Counted from the first letter of the stretch, positions 23,050 through 32,546 are shown. The stretch is DNA of 64,000 bases from Nitrospirota bacterium (GCA_016214855.1 JACRMT010000015.1:1-64000), one strand, 5' to 3'. Program-made: numbers and translations. The notes: generated by a model not told the origin, from the sequence alone.

Positions 23050-26000
23050 AGCGTCTTAACAGGGTTCTCCTGCACTGCATTCGACGTGAAATTGCCATCA
23101 CCAAGCTGGATAAACTTCCCGTCAAAGGAGAGAATGGACACATGGTTATTCTCTATCGCAAGACCACCCACAACAGGGGAGCCGATATCCTTTGAGAGGG
23201 TTAAGACCGTCTTCTTTCCAGGAATTGCCGTGTCGTCAGTTGGCTTGAGAGAAAGCGCCATAAATCGTCCGGTTGCGGCAGTTCTCACTTCATCAGGCCG
23301 CAATCCGATATCTGTGTACCCCTTTGCCGTGCCGATGTATATATTCCCTTTAGAATCAACAAGGGGTTGAATCCATATCTTTTCGCCATCATTTGTGGCA
23401 AAACTCTTGTCGTCCAGACTGGCCCAGAGGTTCGTAAGTGTTTTGTTGCTCTCAAACTGAAACGCATAGAGGTGATATTTAGTGGTTGCCTCATCCTGAA
23501 GACTCTCCCTGCCTCCTGTGCCAAATATGAGCTTATGTCCGGAGACAGCAACCATCGACCCAATAGGCTCCTTTACGCCTGCCGGAGGTGTTGATGTAAC
23601 TTCTGGCATCGCAAGCGTCGTGGAATCTGCCGGCACAAAAAATGCCGGTCCATTTCCTGCCGTGCCGTCTGCCGCAATACTCACCCCGTCGACTGCGCGC
23701 AACATCCAGAGTCGACCCTGCATATCACCGAAGACCACATAATCATCAGTACCATTGTTCCCATAATCCATCAGAGCAGGAATCGAAGGGGTATAGTTTA
23801 CATTCTCAGCGTCGCCGGTATATATAAGCTTTGTCTCCCATACAATATCACCAGTACGGAAGTTGAGGCCGAAAGCGCTCAACCCCTGAACGTTATGAGC
23901 AGGGCCCAAAGGATTCGTATCCACTGGCCTCAACCATGGAGCTGTGAGGATTACATTGGTGTCGAGTGTCGTGCCGATCTGAACCCTACCGATAGCAACT
24001 CCCTTGGAATTACCCATATTCGGATCAAAATTAAGTCCTGTTGTCAGACCCTCTGCTGAAGTGTAGGTGCTTGGAAAACTGCTCGTCGGATAGTAATTCC
24101 TTATCGGGTTAGTAGAGCTTACCGGATTAACCTTGCTGCTATAGGTCCGCTCCCAAAGCACTGAAGGGTTGTATGGATCAGAGACATCAAGCGCAAAAAC
24201 GATACCCTCACTGATCACACCTGGCTGTGCAGTTGATGCCGTGGCCACCAGTATCGTCCGCCACTGATTTGGTGTGCTGATATCATTGTCATGATCCACG
24301 AAGAAATCTCCGACAGCAGGCGAACTGTCAACAGAGACAGCATATGAAAAGACCGGACAGATACAGTGGTTTGGATCTGTAGTCGGGTCGCAACTTGTTA
24401 TCGTCTCACCCGGATTGCAGTCTGTAAAGGTCTGATTCTTCAAAGAAGTAAGAAGCGCTGACGGAATATACGCCCAAATCTCCTTACCCCTGTTGCTGCC
24501 GGACTTATCGCTGTAAGTCTTTGATGTGCCGTCCCAGGCCGCCGCATAAAATGCATGCAGCATACCATCGTGTCCTCCGGCAAATACTATCTTGTCCCGG
24601 CTGCCGGCGCCGCTAACGAGGGTGCTGCGGGTCAACACTGCAGGGGTTGAGTGTTCGATGCCCCCAAGCCTTTTGCTCAGGTCATCAGTGCCGGCAGGCA
24701 GGGTTTCGCTTGCATTCTTGCGTCCGCGAACAGAATGAACCAACGCCTTGACACCGTTCAGCGTTTTTGTTGCATCCGGATCAAGATAATGCCAGAGCTT
24801 TGTTGTATCTGTCTGTGCAGCGCCGATATTGCCAATCTCAAAGGCCAGTTTTGTTGTTGAGCCTGGCAGGGTGGTGAAGATGTATCGTGACGAATTTGAA
24901 CTTGTCGGATTGGCCGGATTGGCGCCACTGGCTCCTGCCGGAGGCATTACGGAATTTGCACCCGCATCCCAAAGCTTGGTAGCAGGATTTGTTGTGACAT
25001 CAATGGCGTACAGGTGTCCCTTGTACCCGGGGAATTCAAAAGTAGCCTTATACAGTATGTTGTCTTTTTGAACAGCGCCGGCCTTGACATATTCGTTCGG
25101 TACAATCTGCAGCTGCAGTCCGAGCAGAGAATTTAGAACATATTTTGTGCCGCAGGTTGTAGACTTGTCCCAGTCAACATCGCAACTAGTTAATAGAGGT
25201 CCAAACTGCAACCCAGTAGCAGTTGCAGAGCAGGTTGCAACGCCACCTGTGTCGTATGTAATATTTTTTGTAGGCGTGCAAATTGACTGACTGGCTGTAT
25301 TAGGCGTACAAACGCTGCAGCCGCCGGTCACATCATCCGTTACATCGGCAATACTGGTTAACAACGGAGCGGGAATGGCAGCTTTAGGCGGGGGACCCAC
25401 GACAGCAGCAACCCCTGTTGGAAAGGTGACCCTGATTTCCTTAATATTTAAGTCTGCGCCAGGCGCCGTGGTACCACTGCCGTACGGCTGAAGACTTCCG
25501 ATTTTGAGACCCATAAGTGTATTGGTGGTCGGGTTATAGGTGGTGCCATCGCTGCTGATATACACGCCGCAGACATTCGTCGAAATATTTTCGATAATAT
25601 TTGTAAGGTCAATCTGGAGCTTCGGACAGGTTGAACCGGCAGTGCAGGTGCACGACCCGGTCAGCGCAGGATAATTGGGCGGATTGGGTGTATTTAAGAC
25701 AGCCTCTATGGTCACGATGTAGGGATTCGTAAATTTAGAATCGATAATATCACTATTAAATTTCAGATCAAGCAGTCTTTCATTTGGCGTTATGATGCCG
25801 GAATTATTGCAGACCAGATATTTATGCCCTGCCAGATATGCAACATACCCCTGTGAAGGACTTCCGTTTATCCGGCCGCCCACAAAATAGTCATATGCAG
25901 GAGGAGCTGCTGCCCGCGGACTTGAATAGGCGGTTGTGTCCTTGTCATGGATAAATCTCTGGACTGTCGAGTTCCAGGCATAATCAGGAGACGGCGACAT

Positions 26001-27671
26001 GAGCGGCCGGAAGTTCTTGACATGACCAGAGGCAGGCATATGCACCCAGCCGGCGCACTGGTTGATAAAATGCGTAGTCCCTTCAACCGCTATTTTGGTC
26101 TGGTCGCAAGAAGATATATCATTGCAAAGCCCGCCATTTGTATCAAGTCGCGGCGGCACGTATGTTTTCTTGGTCAGAAATCCACCGGTTGTGACCGTGT
26201 TGCCGGCAGTCTTATTGCCATCATACTGATATGACCCTTCCATAGTCTCAAGTGAGGCACACTCGAAAAGGCCTGCGTTGCCTCTTTCGAGAAAGCCCCT
26301 TATTTCACTCATGATTGTTACCTGATCAGCAGGCGGTATTTTGCAGCCCGTAGCATAACCAGCGTAGTAACATATATTCTGACCTATGGGACTGAGGGCA
26401 CTATCTCCCGGACATTCCGTTGCATTAATAACACCGGTGCCGCAGGTCGGAGAGGCGCAACTCATGGCTGCGCCAGGGACAGAGCAATATTTACGATTTC
26501 CATTTGCATTATCGGAAATACATGTTGCAGTATCAGGCACCCCAGAACTACAAGTTGGAGCTACGCATGAGTATCTATTAGGGTTATTATCTTTACTGCA
26601 TCGATTTGCACCTGTTGTGCAATAACCTGTTCTAAAACTATAGCCATTCGGACAGCTCGCAGTGGCACATGAAGCAGCTGTCGCAGCCTTGTAACAGGTA
26701 GAAGGCCATGTTGTACACTGCGCAGCATTTACGGCATAACCGGAAGGACAAGAACCACTTACTGAACATTTATCACCGCACCCGTCGTCGATGATCCAGT
26801 GCGGGGCCCATAGCAGCTGAAAGTTGTCCAGATCGCCCGCAATTACCTCTTCTTTTGTAATTGTACTGAAAATATCATAAACCCGCGAACCCAGACCGGA
26901 AGCCTTGAGGTAATCAAGCAAAATGCTCGTAGCCCCTTCCCCAAGCACTGCCACTTTAGGGGGAATGCCTGTGAGCACTTTGTCCACAGGGGCAGAAAAA
27001 TCATAGTTGGAGACATGATACTTCATGGATGTGTAGTAGCTGAGAGCAGCATCAAACGATGCTTTTTTGGTTGAGTCCAGGGCATTATAGTCATTAATAT
27101 CGATAACAAAAGGGCCACCCCGATAATTAACCGGCGATGTGGTGCCTGAGGTTGTAGCCGTGCTGTGCTTGATCTGGACCGTTGCGTCTGTACCGCTCTT
27201 ATTGATAAAGAAATCAATTGCATGGCGCCCCTTGGTGTCCGCCGTATCGGGAGCGGTAATGGTGCCCCCCGGGCCGACCTCCTTGTTAGGATTAATTACC
27301 CAGTAAGCGGGAACACCAATCTTTAATATATCATAAATAAAGCCATAAGCCTGGAAGGTGCCCTGATCGTTCAGGCTGGAGTCACATTCAGCATGATACG
27401 TTGTAGTGCCGATCTTGCCATATGCGTAATCCTTATACTCCGGACATTTGGCAGTATCGAGCGCAAAGGTGGCAGGATTAGAAAAACATTCCTTGTTCGG
27501 CTGCCAGCACGGGTCGAACGGTATGATAATTGACCCCTTTGGGAACGTCCGTGAAGCAGCATTAACATTGGGCGCAAATACAAACAGGCAGATAATAACC
27601 AGCAGAAAGGATACCACCTGCCTCATCCATGCCCTTACCCCTGTTGACTTATACGCATGCATCTGTTTCAT
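23028..27671 (-). CDS. pilY1: PilY1-like pilus tip/adhesin protein with Cys-rich repeat insert
   Basis: A 1547-aa secreted protein. The signal peptide ends near NVNA-A. The N-terminal half is variable. Residues about 238-297 and 448-475 resemble a Rossmann/GATase-like domain (VAVLGEGATSILLDYLK; EIRGFLERGNAGLFECASL). Between them lies an insert (298-443) with 18 Cys in four tandem units starting at C308, C340, C374 and C410. The C-terminal ~650 residues are the PilY1 beta-propeller, including GDFFVDHDNDIS, a likely calcium loop. PilY1 controls pilus extension, adhesion and surface sensing. Start ATG has GGAAGGAGAAAG upstream. It lies after pilX and before a FimT-like gene. Confidence 0.88.
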   Translation of the reverse strand: MKQMHAYKSTGVRAWMRQVVSFLLVIICLFVFAPNVNAASRTFPKGSIIIPFDPCWQPNKECFSNPATFALDTAKCPEYKDYAYGKIGTTTYHAECDSSLNDQGTFQAYGFIYDILKIGVPAYWVINPNKEVGPGGTITAPDTADTKGRHAIDFFINKSGTDATVQIKHSTATTSGTTSPVNYRGGPFVIDINDYNALDSTKKASFDAALSYYTSMKYHVSNYDFSAPVDKVLTGIPPKVAVLGEGATSILLDYLKASGLGSRVYDIFSTITKEEVIAGDLDNFQLLWAPHWIIDDGCGDKCSVSGSCPSGYAVNAAQCTTWPSTCYKAATAASCATASCPNGYSFRTGYCTTGANRCSKDNNPNRYSCVAPTCSSGVPDTATCISDNANGNRKYCSVPGAAMSCASPTCGTGVINATECPGDSALSPIGQNICYYAGYATGCKIPPADQVTIMSEIRGFLERGNAGLFECASLETMEGSYQYDGNKTAGNTVTTGGFLTKKTYVPPRLDTNGGLCNDISSCDQTKIAVEGTTHFINQCAGWVHMPASGHVKNFRPLMSPSPDYAWNSTVQRFIHDKDTTAYSSPRAAAPPAYDYFVGGRINGSPSQGYVAYLAGHKYLVCNNSGIITPNERLLDLKFNSDIIDSKFTNPYIVTIEAVLNTPNPPNYPALTGSCTCTAGSTCPKLQIDLTNIIENISTNVCGVYISSDGTTYNPTTNTLMGLKIGSLQPYGSGTTAPGADLNIKEIRVTFPTGVAAVVGPPPKAAIPAPLLTSIADVTDDVTGGCSVCTPNTASQSICTPTKNITYDTGGVATCSATATGLQFGPLLTSCDVDWDKSTTCGTKYVLNSLLGLQLQIVPNEYVKAGAVQKDNILYKATFEFPGYKGHLYAIDVTTNPATKLWDAGANSVMPPAGASGANPANPTSSNSSRYIFTTLPGSTTKLAFEIGNIGAAQTDTTKLWHYLDPDATKTLNGVKALVHSVRGRKNASETLPAGTDDLSKRLGGIEHSTPAVLTRSTLVSGAGSRDKIVFAGGHDGMLHAFYAAAWDGTSKTYSDKSGSNRGKEIWAYIPSALLTSLKNQTFTDCNPGETITSCDPTTDPNHCICPVFSYAVSVDSSPAVGDFFVDHDNDISTPNQWRTILVATASTAQPGVISEGIVFALDVSDPYNPSVLWERTYSSKVNPVSSTNPIRNYYPTSSFPSTYTSAEGLTTGLNFDPNMGNSKGVAIGRVQIGTTLDTNVILTAPWLRPVDTNPLGPAHNVQGLSAFGLNFRTGDIVWETKLIYTGDAENVNYTPSIPALMDYGNNGTDDYVVFGDMQGRLWMLRAVDGVSIAADGTAGNGPAFFVPADSTTLAMPEVTSTPPAGVKEPIGSMVAVSGHKLIFGTGGRESLQDEATTKYHLYAFQFESNKTLTNLWASLDDKSFATNDGEKIWIQPLVDSKGNIYIGTAKGYTDIGLRPDEVRTAATGRFMALSLKPTDDTAIPGKKTVLTLSKDIGSPVVGGLAIENNHVSILSFDGKFIQLGDGNFTSNAVQENPVKTLWWRTLQ

Positions 27672-27741
27672 GTTCTTTCTCCTTCCATCAAGACTGCGTT
27701 ATTCTTAAATATTTCTTTCATGCAAAATCATCCCACATTCA

Positions 27742-28329
27742 TTAAAGTGTCTGTCGGGTAGTCCCCGGCGCCGAGACGCTCTCGGATGTTTTCCCGCTTT
27801 TCTGAACGCCAGTCCCAAGTTGAGCGTAGGGGCTGCCGGCTCCAGTAAATAGCAGCATCGCCTCTATTGTGGAGGTTGTTCCTGTAGCGCCGTCAGTGCC
27901 AGTAGCAACTGCAACTATAATCTGATCTCTATCATTGGTAAAATCATTGTCACCATCGTCATTGTCCTTAAGAAAGACATTGTACCCAGCTGCTGCAAGG
28001 TCGTTCATTAAGTCACTTGCCGGCGCAGGCAATATGCCGGTCCTGTCTTTATACGCTGAGTCACTTGTATCAAGAAGGTTGCCCAACTGACCGCACCAGT
28101 TCGGCGGTATGCAGTTGTTCTGCCAGAGCTGATCCCTCATCTTCTCGACACCGGCCGTGGCTACATAATACCCCTGAGTCTTTTCCCTGGCCGTAGCAAG
28201 TGCCCTGAAATAGGAAGTCATGGTAAAAATAAGCGCACTTGCCACAAGAAGCAGGATAAGCGAAAAAAGCATTGCAATGACAAGGGCAATACCCTTTTGA
28301 TTTCCAATAATTGCTCGACTATTTTTCAA
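27742..28329 (-). CDS. PilX-type minor pilin
   Basis: A ~195-aa minor pilin of the PilX class: a short leader, then NQKGIALVIAMLFSLILLLVA, with the cleavage after Gly but no Glu5, as in GspK/PilX proteins. The rest includes YYVATAGVEKMRDQLWQNN (PilX-like helix). I chose TTG 28329, with GGAGG nine bases upstream; it overlaps the pilW stop. The longer frame to 28428 runs inside pilW. It fits the pilV-pilW-pilX-pilY1 order. Confidence 0.8.
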   Translation of the reverse strand: MKNSRAIIGNQKGIALVIAMLFSLILLLVASALIFTMTSYFRALATAREKTQGYYVATAGVEKMRDQLWQNNCIPPNWCGQLGNLLDTSDSAYKDRTGILPAPASDLMNDLAAAGYNVFLKDNDDGDNDFTNDRDQIIVAVATGTDGATGTTSTIEAMLLFTGAGSPYAQLGTGVQKSGKTSESVSAPGTTRQTL

Positions 28330-29323
28330 GATTCTTAACCTCCACACGTTTTGAAAGAAGCATGCGCCTGAAACTGTCGCCCGGTGCATTATAGGTTGTG
28401 CCAAGTGCTGCACTTGTGCCGACAACATAGGACGTGTTATTCACAAAATTTCTTTCAGGAAAGTCTGAACGCACTAACAGCCAGATATTGATAGCCTTGA
28501 TATTCGTTATATCCGTCGCTGCAACGGTATTCTGAACCGTCCCGTCACTCAGGATATATTCGAACTGCAGGGCATCCACCCCACCCCAGGCAGTGCCGCC
28601 CGCCCTGTCGTGGGCCTCAAGCAGCACATCATTGTTGGTTGTACAGTTGCTGTTCCAGCTTACTATGCGCAGATCCCTTCCGTTAACGTCGAACCTTTTG
28701 CGTGTAACAACATATACATTACTCCCATTATTTAAAGCCTGATCAAGGGCAGGTGTGATCGTCAGTGAAGTCCCTCCAAAGGCAGTGACCTGATACGCCC
28801 TGTTCAGAATCGTCGGCGCAAGCGTATCAAAAGTGACAAAGGCTCTCGCATTTTCTGTCGCATTACCGCCCAAACTCAGACCGCTGACATTCGCATATGA
28901 AGCATTTACCGGTATTGTAACAGCACCCGAAGCGGCTGCAGCATTCATAACAAGAAAAGGTATTGCAGCACCTGCCGTATTATTGAGTACCTGTTCTGAT
29001 GTCAGAAAGGTAAGGGTGTCGAAAGGAGCTGCATTGGTATGCGTAAGAGAATTCGTCGCAGTGCCTGCACCGCAGAAGGTTACATTCGGCGTAGCGCCTA
29101 CAAAAAGACCTGAGAGCCTCAACTCCTCTGTCATGTAATTAAGTATCCGCTGGCCCTTCTGTGTCAGTTCCTGATTGATCTGGACATCGGCCATGCGCTG
29201 TCCAAGAAAGGAAAATGTTGGATAGGCAACAGCTATAAACATCAGGAAGATAACCATTGCGATCATCAGTTCAACAAGCGTTGTCCCTGCTCGGCTTTTT
29301 ATCTTATGCATGTAGTTACCCAT
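28319..29323 (-). CDS. PilW-type minor pilin
   Basis: A 334-aa protein with leader MGNYMHKIKSRAG and TTLVELMIAMVIFLMFIAV, the prepilin cleavage site and N-terminal helix (Glu5 present). A PilW-like domain follows (QELTQKGQRILNYMTEELRL). It ends by overlapping pilX and begins 2 bp after pilV, so it lies in one operon with them. It contributes to the tip complex of the type IV pilus. Confidence 0.82.
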   Translation of the reverse strand: MGNYMHKIKSRAGTTLVELMIAMVIFLMFIAVAYPTFSFLGQRMADVQINQELTQKGQRILNYMTEELRLSGLFVGATPNVTFCGAGTATNSLTHTNAAPFDTLTFLTSEQVLNNTAGAAIPFLVMNAAAASGAVTIPVNASYANVSGLSLGGNATENARAFVTFDTLAPTILNRAYQVTAFGGTSLTITPALDQALNNGSNVYVVTRKRFDVNGRDLRIVSWNSNCTTNNDVLLEAHDRAGGTAWGGVDALQFEYILSDGTVQNTVAATDITNIKAINIWLLVRSDFPERNFVNNTSYVVGTSAALGTTYNAPGDSFRRMLLSKRVEVKNLEK

Positions 29324-29325
29324 GG

Positions 29326-29778
29326 CTACAGGCTCTTTTCCGTTATCAGCCGAAAAGTCTTCACCTCACCCTGGTAAGTATAGGTTGAAGTAATTGTCAA
29401 CTTGCAGAGGCCTGAGGTCGCATTCACTATAAGCGCATTGGAAGTTCTCATGATCTCAAAAGGAGCTCCAGCAGTCGCGGCACTCACCACATCAGTTTCA
29501 GCATTGACAAAGTCTATGCAGGTATTTCCTGGAGCAGCGCCGCAAACATAAGCTGCCCCATTGCATGTCATGGAAGTCCCTGCTGCTAATAGTTCGTCCA
29601 TTTTATATGCAGTCACGGCCTGCGACTTTGTTGTCAATAGCGCAGTCTTATCAGTGCTGACAGCGCTTGTGATAAGCGGCAGCAATGCAAAAAACGAAAT
29701 GGAAAGAACAGTAACCGCTATTAACACCTCTACGAGTGTAAATCCTTTCGCTGGCCCTTTTTTCCACCGTCTGGTCAT
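29326..29778 (-). CDS. PilV-type minor pilin
   Basis: A ~150-aa minor pilin with leader MTRRWKKGPAKG followed by FTLVEVLIAVTVLSISFFAL, the canonical Gly/Phe cleavage site and Glu5. Cysteines follow in SMTCNGAAYVCGA, GNTCID and SGLCKL. I chose ATG 29778, with GGAG nine bases upstream; longer forms from 29793 or 29829 would give over-long leaders. It is the first gene of the pilV-pilW-pilX-pilY1 run and lies just downstream of a candidate sigma-54 promoter. Confidence 0.82.
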   Translation of the reverse strand: MTRRWKKGPAKGFTLVEVLIAVTVLSISFFALLPLITSAVSTDKTALLTTKSQAVTAYKMDELLAAGTSMTCNGAAYVCGAAPGNTCIDFVNAETDVVSAATAGAPFEIMRTSNALIVNATSGLCKLTITSTYTYQGEVKTFRLITEKSL

Positions 29779-29860
29779 GTTATATGTCTCCATAAAGCAG
29801 CGCCTTTTTCTTACATGATGCATTGTCATTGAACCCTCACGATTATTTTAAAATTATAAA

Positions 29861-29874
29861 GCAAATACAGTGCC
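29861..29874 (-). promoter_or_regulatory. Candidate sigma-54 (-24/-12) promoter for the pilVWXY1 operon
   Basis: On the minus strand the site reads AGGCACT-GTAT-TTGC, a close match to TGGCACG-N4-TTGC with the invariant GG and GC at the right 10-bp distance. It points toward pilV, whose start is about 70-85 bp away. Sigma-54 controls pilin genes in many Gram-negatives. No activator gene is seen nearby. Confidence 0.5.
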
Positions 29875-30068
29875 TGTTTAATGTATTTGTAACTATCTGA
29901 ATTTTAAGGGTATTTATTTATCCTGCAAAGGAGAACTGCCTATGAAATGGAAGGCAATTCTACAACTATGAAATCCGTTACATAGTAACAGGCATATTTA
30001 AACTCCCTTCCTTGGCGACTCCGCCCGGCCTGCGGTTGGGCAAGGAATGGATGCCGGGGAGCTTTGAC

Positions 30069-30854
30069 TCAGCGAGCGTCTACCCATTTGAGGTAATCTT
30101 CGGACCATTTGCAGAGCCTGACAAGGCCCGCTGCGTTAATATTGACTGCATAGGCCTCTGTGTTGTTGCTCAGGTACAGCGTTCCGGTAAAAGACGGAAC
30201 GCCATCTGAAGTCATTTTCATGCATTTCTTGCCATAACAGGGCGGCGCTGCCATGGTTCCGAAGGATACCGGACTGGAGGGGATTCCTGCTCCGTTTCCG
30301 CAGGCGCTCTTGCCGACTGTTGCAGTAGCGCCATCCGAGGTCTTGTAGGTGAGGCCGAAACCGACATTGTGGAGAAGTGTCTTTGTGGGCGGAAATCCCG
30401 GAGCTGGTGATACCTCATCCGGCTCCTTTATATTGTCTCCGTCCGTGTCTTGGTATCTCCAGATGCTGTATAAATTGTTCGTTGTGTCAAAGACGACATA
30501 CTCCCATCTGCGTCTGATCCGGCCTACTGACTCAGAGGGAGGCGCAGGCACGTCATCATCCCTTATAATAACGGAGCCCCCTTGTGAGGCCGCGTCCCTT
30601 TGAGCAAAGTGAAGGTCTGCCATGACCTCCCTCGCGGCAGCACTGATTCTGGTTTCGGAGGTAACGCCCTCAAAGAGTGTCCCGCCGAGTACCGCCACGA
30701 GAAGAGCGATGATTGAAAAGACAACTAAGATCTCAATAAGAGTCAGCCCGGCTTGGCACTGAGTGCTGATTGTTGCAGTTTTTCCTGCCGGCCTGACGCC
30801 GGGCCTCTCTATCTTTGCTGATCCCCTCAACAAACTCCCCCCCTCTCCCTGCAA
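30069..30854 (-). CDS. GspH/FimT-type pseudopilin with long leader
   Basis: A 261-aa minor pilin-like protein. LTLIEILVVFSIIALLVAVL follows a Gly at about residue 36, so the leader is unusually long unless an internal start is used. The C-terminal domain has KSACGNG, GKKCMKMTSDG and LYLSNNTEAYAVNINAAGLV, shared with the protein at 22348-23049. It lies upstream of the pilV operon with a 290-bp gap and appears to be transcribed separately. It is probably a type IV pilus initiator or tip subunit. Confidence 0.75.
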   Translation of the reverse strand: MQGEGGSLLRGSAKIERPGVRPAGKTATISTQCQAGLTLIEILVVFSIIALLVAVLGGTLFEGVTSETRISAAAREVMADLHFAQRDAASQGGSVIIRDDDVPAPPSESVGRIRRRWEYVVFDTTNNLYSIWRYQDTDGDNIKEPDEVSPAPGFPPTKTLLHNVGFGLTYKTSDGATATVGKSACGNGAGIPSSPVSFGTMAAPPCYGKKCMKMTSDGVPSFTGTLYLSNNTEAYAVNINAAGLVRLCKWSEDYLKWVDAR

Positions 30855-31112
30855 CAGCCGTTAAGTCCTTTGCCTCGTTGTTGGTCCACAAGACAGACGC
30901 TATTACGACACACACGATGCGGTGCGATTACGAATTGTTCTGTTTGGGTTGGATCAGGATTGAATCGTATGATACTGCTGCTAAACTCAATCCACCATCC
31001 CTGACAGATCAGTTACAGTGCTGCAATCCCCTCTGGGCTTAGAACTTATACGAAAAATGATTTCTCTGTCAAGGACAAAATGAAGTTATACTCTTTAAAT
31101 TCTCGACAGACT

Positions 31113-31132
31113 ACCATATAATTTGATATGGT
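31113..31132. promoter_or_regulatory. Inverted repeat at the VapB-like gene start
   Basis: ACCATAT-aatttg-ATATGGT is a perfect 7-bp inverted repeat at the start of the VapB-like gene. It covers the alternative start ATG at 31128, which favours ATG 31140 as the true start. Likely the antitoxin's own operator. Confidence 0.4.
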
Positions 31133-31139
31133 TAGCCAT

Positions 31140-31385
31140 ATGAAGACAACCATACAGATACCTGATAGCCTTTTCAACGAGGCACGCAAACTTGCAAATG
31201 AGGAGCAGACAACTCTGAAGGCACTCATGGAGGAGGGACTCCGCCGCATTATTTCTGAACACAGGCAACGCGGCAGTTTCAAGCTCCGTAGCGCCATATT
31301 CAAGGGAAATGGTCTTCAGTCCAATATGGAAGGGGCAAACTGGGAGCGTATCCGTGATATCAGCTATGAAGGACGCGGCAGTTGA
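31140..31385 (+). CDS. VapB-like antitoxin
   Basis: An ~81-aa antitoxin starting MKTTIQIPDSLFNEARKLAN, a ribbon-helix-helix type N-terminus (VapB/DUF2191-like), with a C-terminal toxin-binding tail (ANWERIRDISYEGRGS). The stop overlaps the start region of the toxin gene (TGA at 31383-31385). No clear Shine-Dalgarno is seen for either ATG. Because its toxin is frameshifted (next entry), it is probably an orphan antitoxin that still represses its own operator. Confidence 0.7.
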   Translation: MKTTIQIPDSLFNEARKLANEEQTTLKALMEEGLRRIISEHRQRGSFKLRSAIFKGNGLQSNMEGANWERIRDISYEGRGS

Positions 31386-31911
31386 TTGCAGTAGATACTA
31401 ATCTTCTGGTGTATGCACACCGCGAAGACGCTCAATGGCATGATGCCGCATATCGTTGCATAGCAGGATTGGCAGAAGGGCAGAGCCTATGGGCTATATC
31501 ATGGCCATGCATTCACGAATTCATCGCAATTGTTACTCACCCGAAAATCTATTCTCCGCCGACGCCAATCGACAAGGCAATAGAACAGATCGAAGCCTGG
31601 TTGGAATCCCCAAGTCTTGTTCTGATCTCTGAGACTGAGGATACTGGGCACAGATCAGGCCCGTGCTCCTGAGCAGCCGGATATCAGGGCCTATGGTCCA
31701 TGATGCAAGAGTCGCTGCATTATGTGTGCTGCATGGCATAACCGAGTTATGGACAGCTGACAGGAATTTTAGCCGATTCCCTGGAGTTCAAGTCAAAAAT
31801 CCATTAGGTCATTCGAAAACTGCCACTTATCTCTTCACTTTGCAGCAGACGAACTCAAGATGGCCTGTTCTTCTTCATTCAGCTTCGTCAGCTCATCGTT
31901 TAAATTGGTGA
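31382..31911 (+). pseudogene. Frameshifted VapC toxin
   Basis: The first frame starts as MIAVDTNLLVYAHRED, with the PIN Asp, and includes PCIHEFIAIVTHPKIY. It breaks after SETED. The family pattern resumes in another frame as YWAQIRPVLLSSRISGPMVH, then DARVAALCVLHGIT and ELWTADRNFSRFPG, ending near 31806. The join is at about 31633-31640 and needs one extra base. The second frame runs on to 31911. So the toxin is broken, leaving the antitoxin gene intact. A sequencing error at this spot would be the only way to restore it. Confidence 0.75.
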
Positions 31912-32458
31912 TGGTCGTTTCAATGTCAGCTATACGTTGCTGAAGGTTAAAGGCAGATACACGTTGCTTCAGGTTAGTGTTTCTGCCCTTGATCTTGCTT
32001 CTTGCCTCCTCATTCAGCTGCTCCCGCTCGTTGATAAGCCTTTCCTGTTCAGGCTGGATAATAGTCTTTCTTTCATTTATTTGATCAAGCCGCTTCATCT
32101 GTTCAGAGGTCAGGCCTCTGGCAACCATACCCTCACTCCCATTCACTGAAGGCTCTTCGGGAGATAGCTGCTTTCCGTTGTCAGGCGACTTCTCCACAGC
32201 AGTCGGTTTTGATTCATCGCTACTTTCCGTGAGCGTCTCCTTCAGCACCTTCACCTCCTGCATGTTTGCGATCTCTTGCCGGTCAATCTCAAAAGTGCCT
32301 CCCTCAAGAACGCACAGGAGCGTCCCCTTCATATCCCGGCACGACTCAGCAATAATGGTCCTGCCATTTTTTAGCGTTATCTTCACCCCGGCAAAAGACA
32401 GCCCAGCCATGCATGCAATAAGAACAGTCGTCAGGAAGACGACTATTGCTTTTCTCAT
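31835..32458 (-). CDS. Secreted coiled-coil protein
   Basis: A ~207-aa protein starting MRKAIVVFLTTVLIACMAGL, a signal peptide with cleavage near SFA-G. A small beta domain follows (about 25-70, ITLKNGRTIIAESC, a pattern seen in cell-surface ITLKNG... modules), then a low-complexity Ser/Glu/Lys linker and a long coiled coil (about 115-200). It has GGAGAAGGGAA directly before ATG 32458, which decides the start. Periplasmic location likely. The function is not recognised. It lies 150 bp downstream of the DsbC-like gene. Confidence 0.6.
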   Translation of the reverse strand: MRKAIVVFLTTVLIACMAGLSFAGVKITLKNGRTIIAESCRDMKGTLLCVLEGGTFEIDRQEIANMQEVKVLKETLTESSDESKPTAVEKSPDNGKQLSPEEPSVNGSEGMVARGLTSEQMKRLDQINERKTIIQPEQERLINEREQLNEEARSKIKGRNTNLKQRVSAFNLQQRIADIETTITNLNDELTKLNEEEQAILSSSAAK

Positions 32459-32546
32459 TTCCCTTCTCCTTTCTTTGATTCTCGCACAGATATCCTTTAT
32501 TTCAACAATAATCTGCTCCAGCAAGTAAGGCTTCAGTGAATAGGGG

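Noticed and set aside
31663..31911. Independent 82-aa plus-strand gene
   Set aside because: It is the second half of the frameshifted VapC; its front has no ribosome site and its tail runs into the antisense gene.
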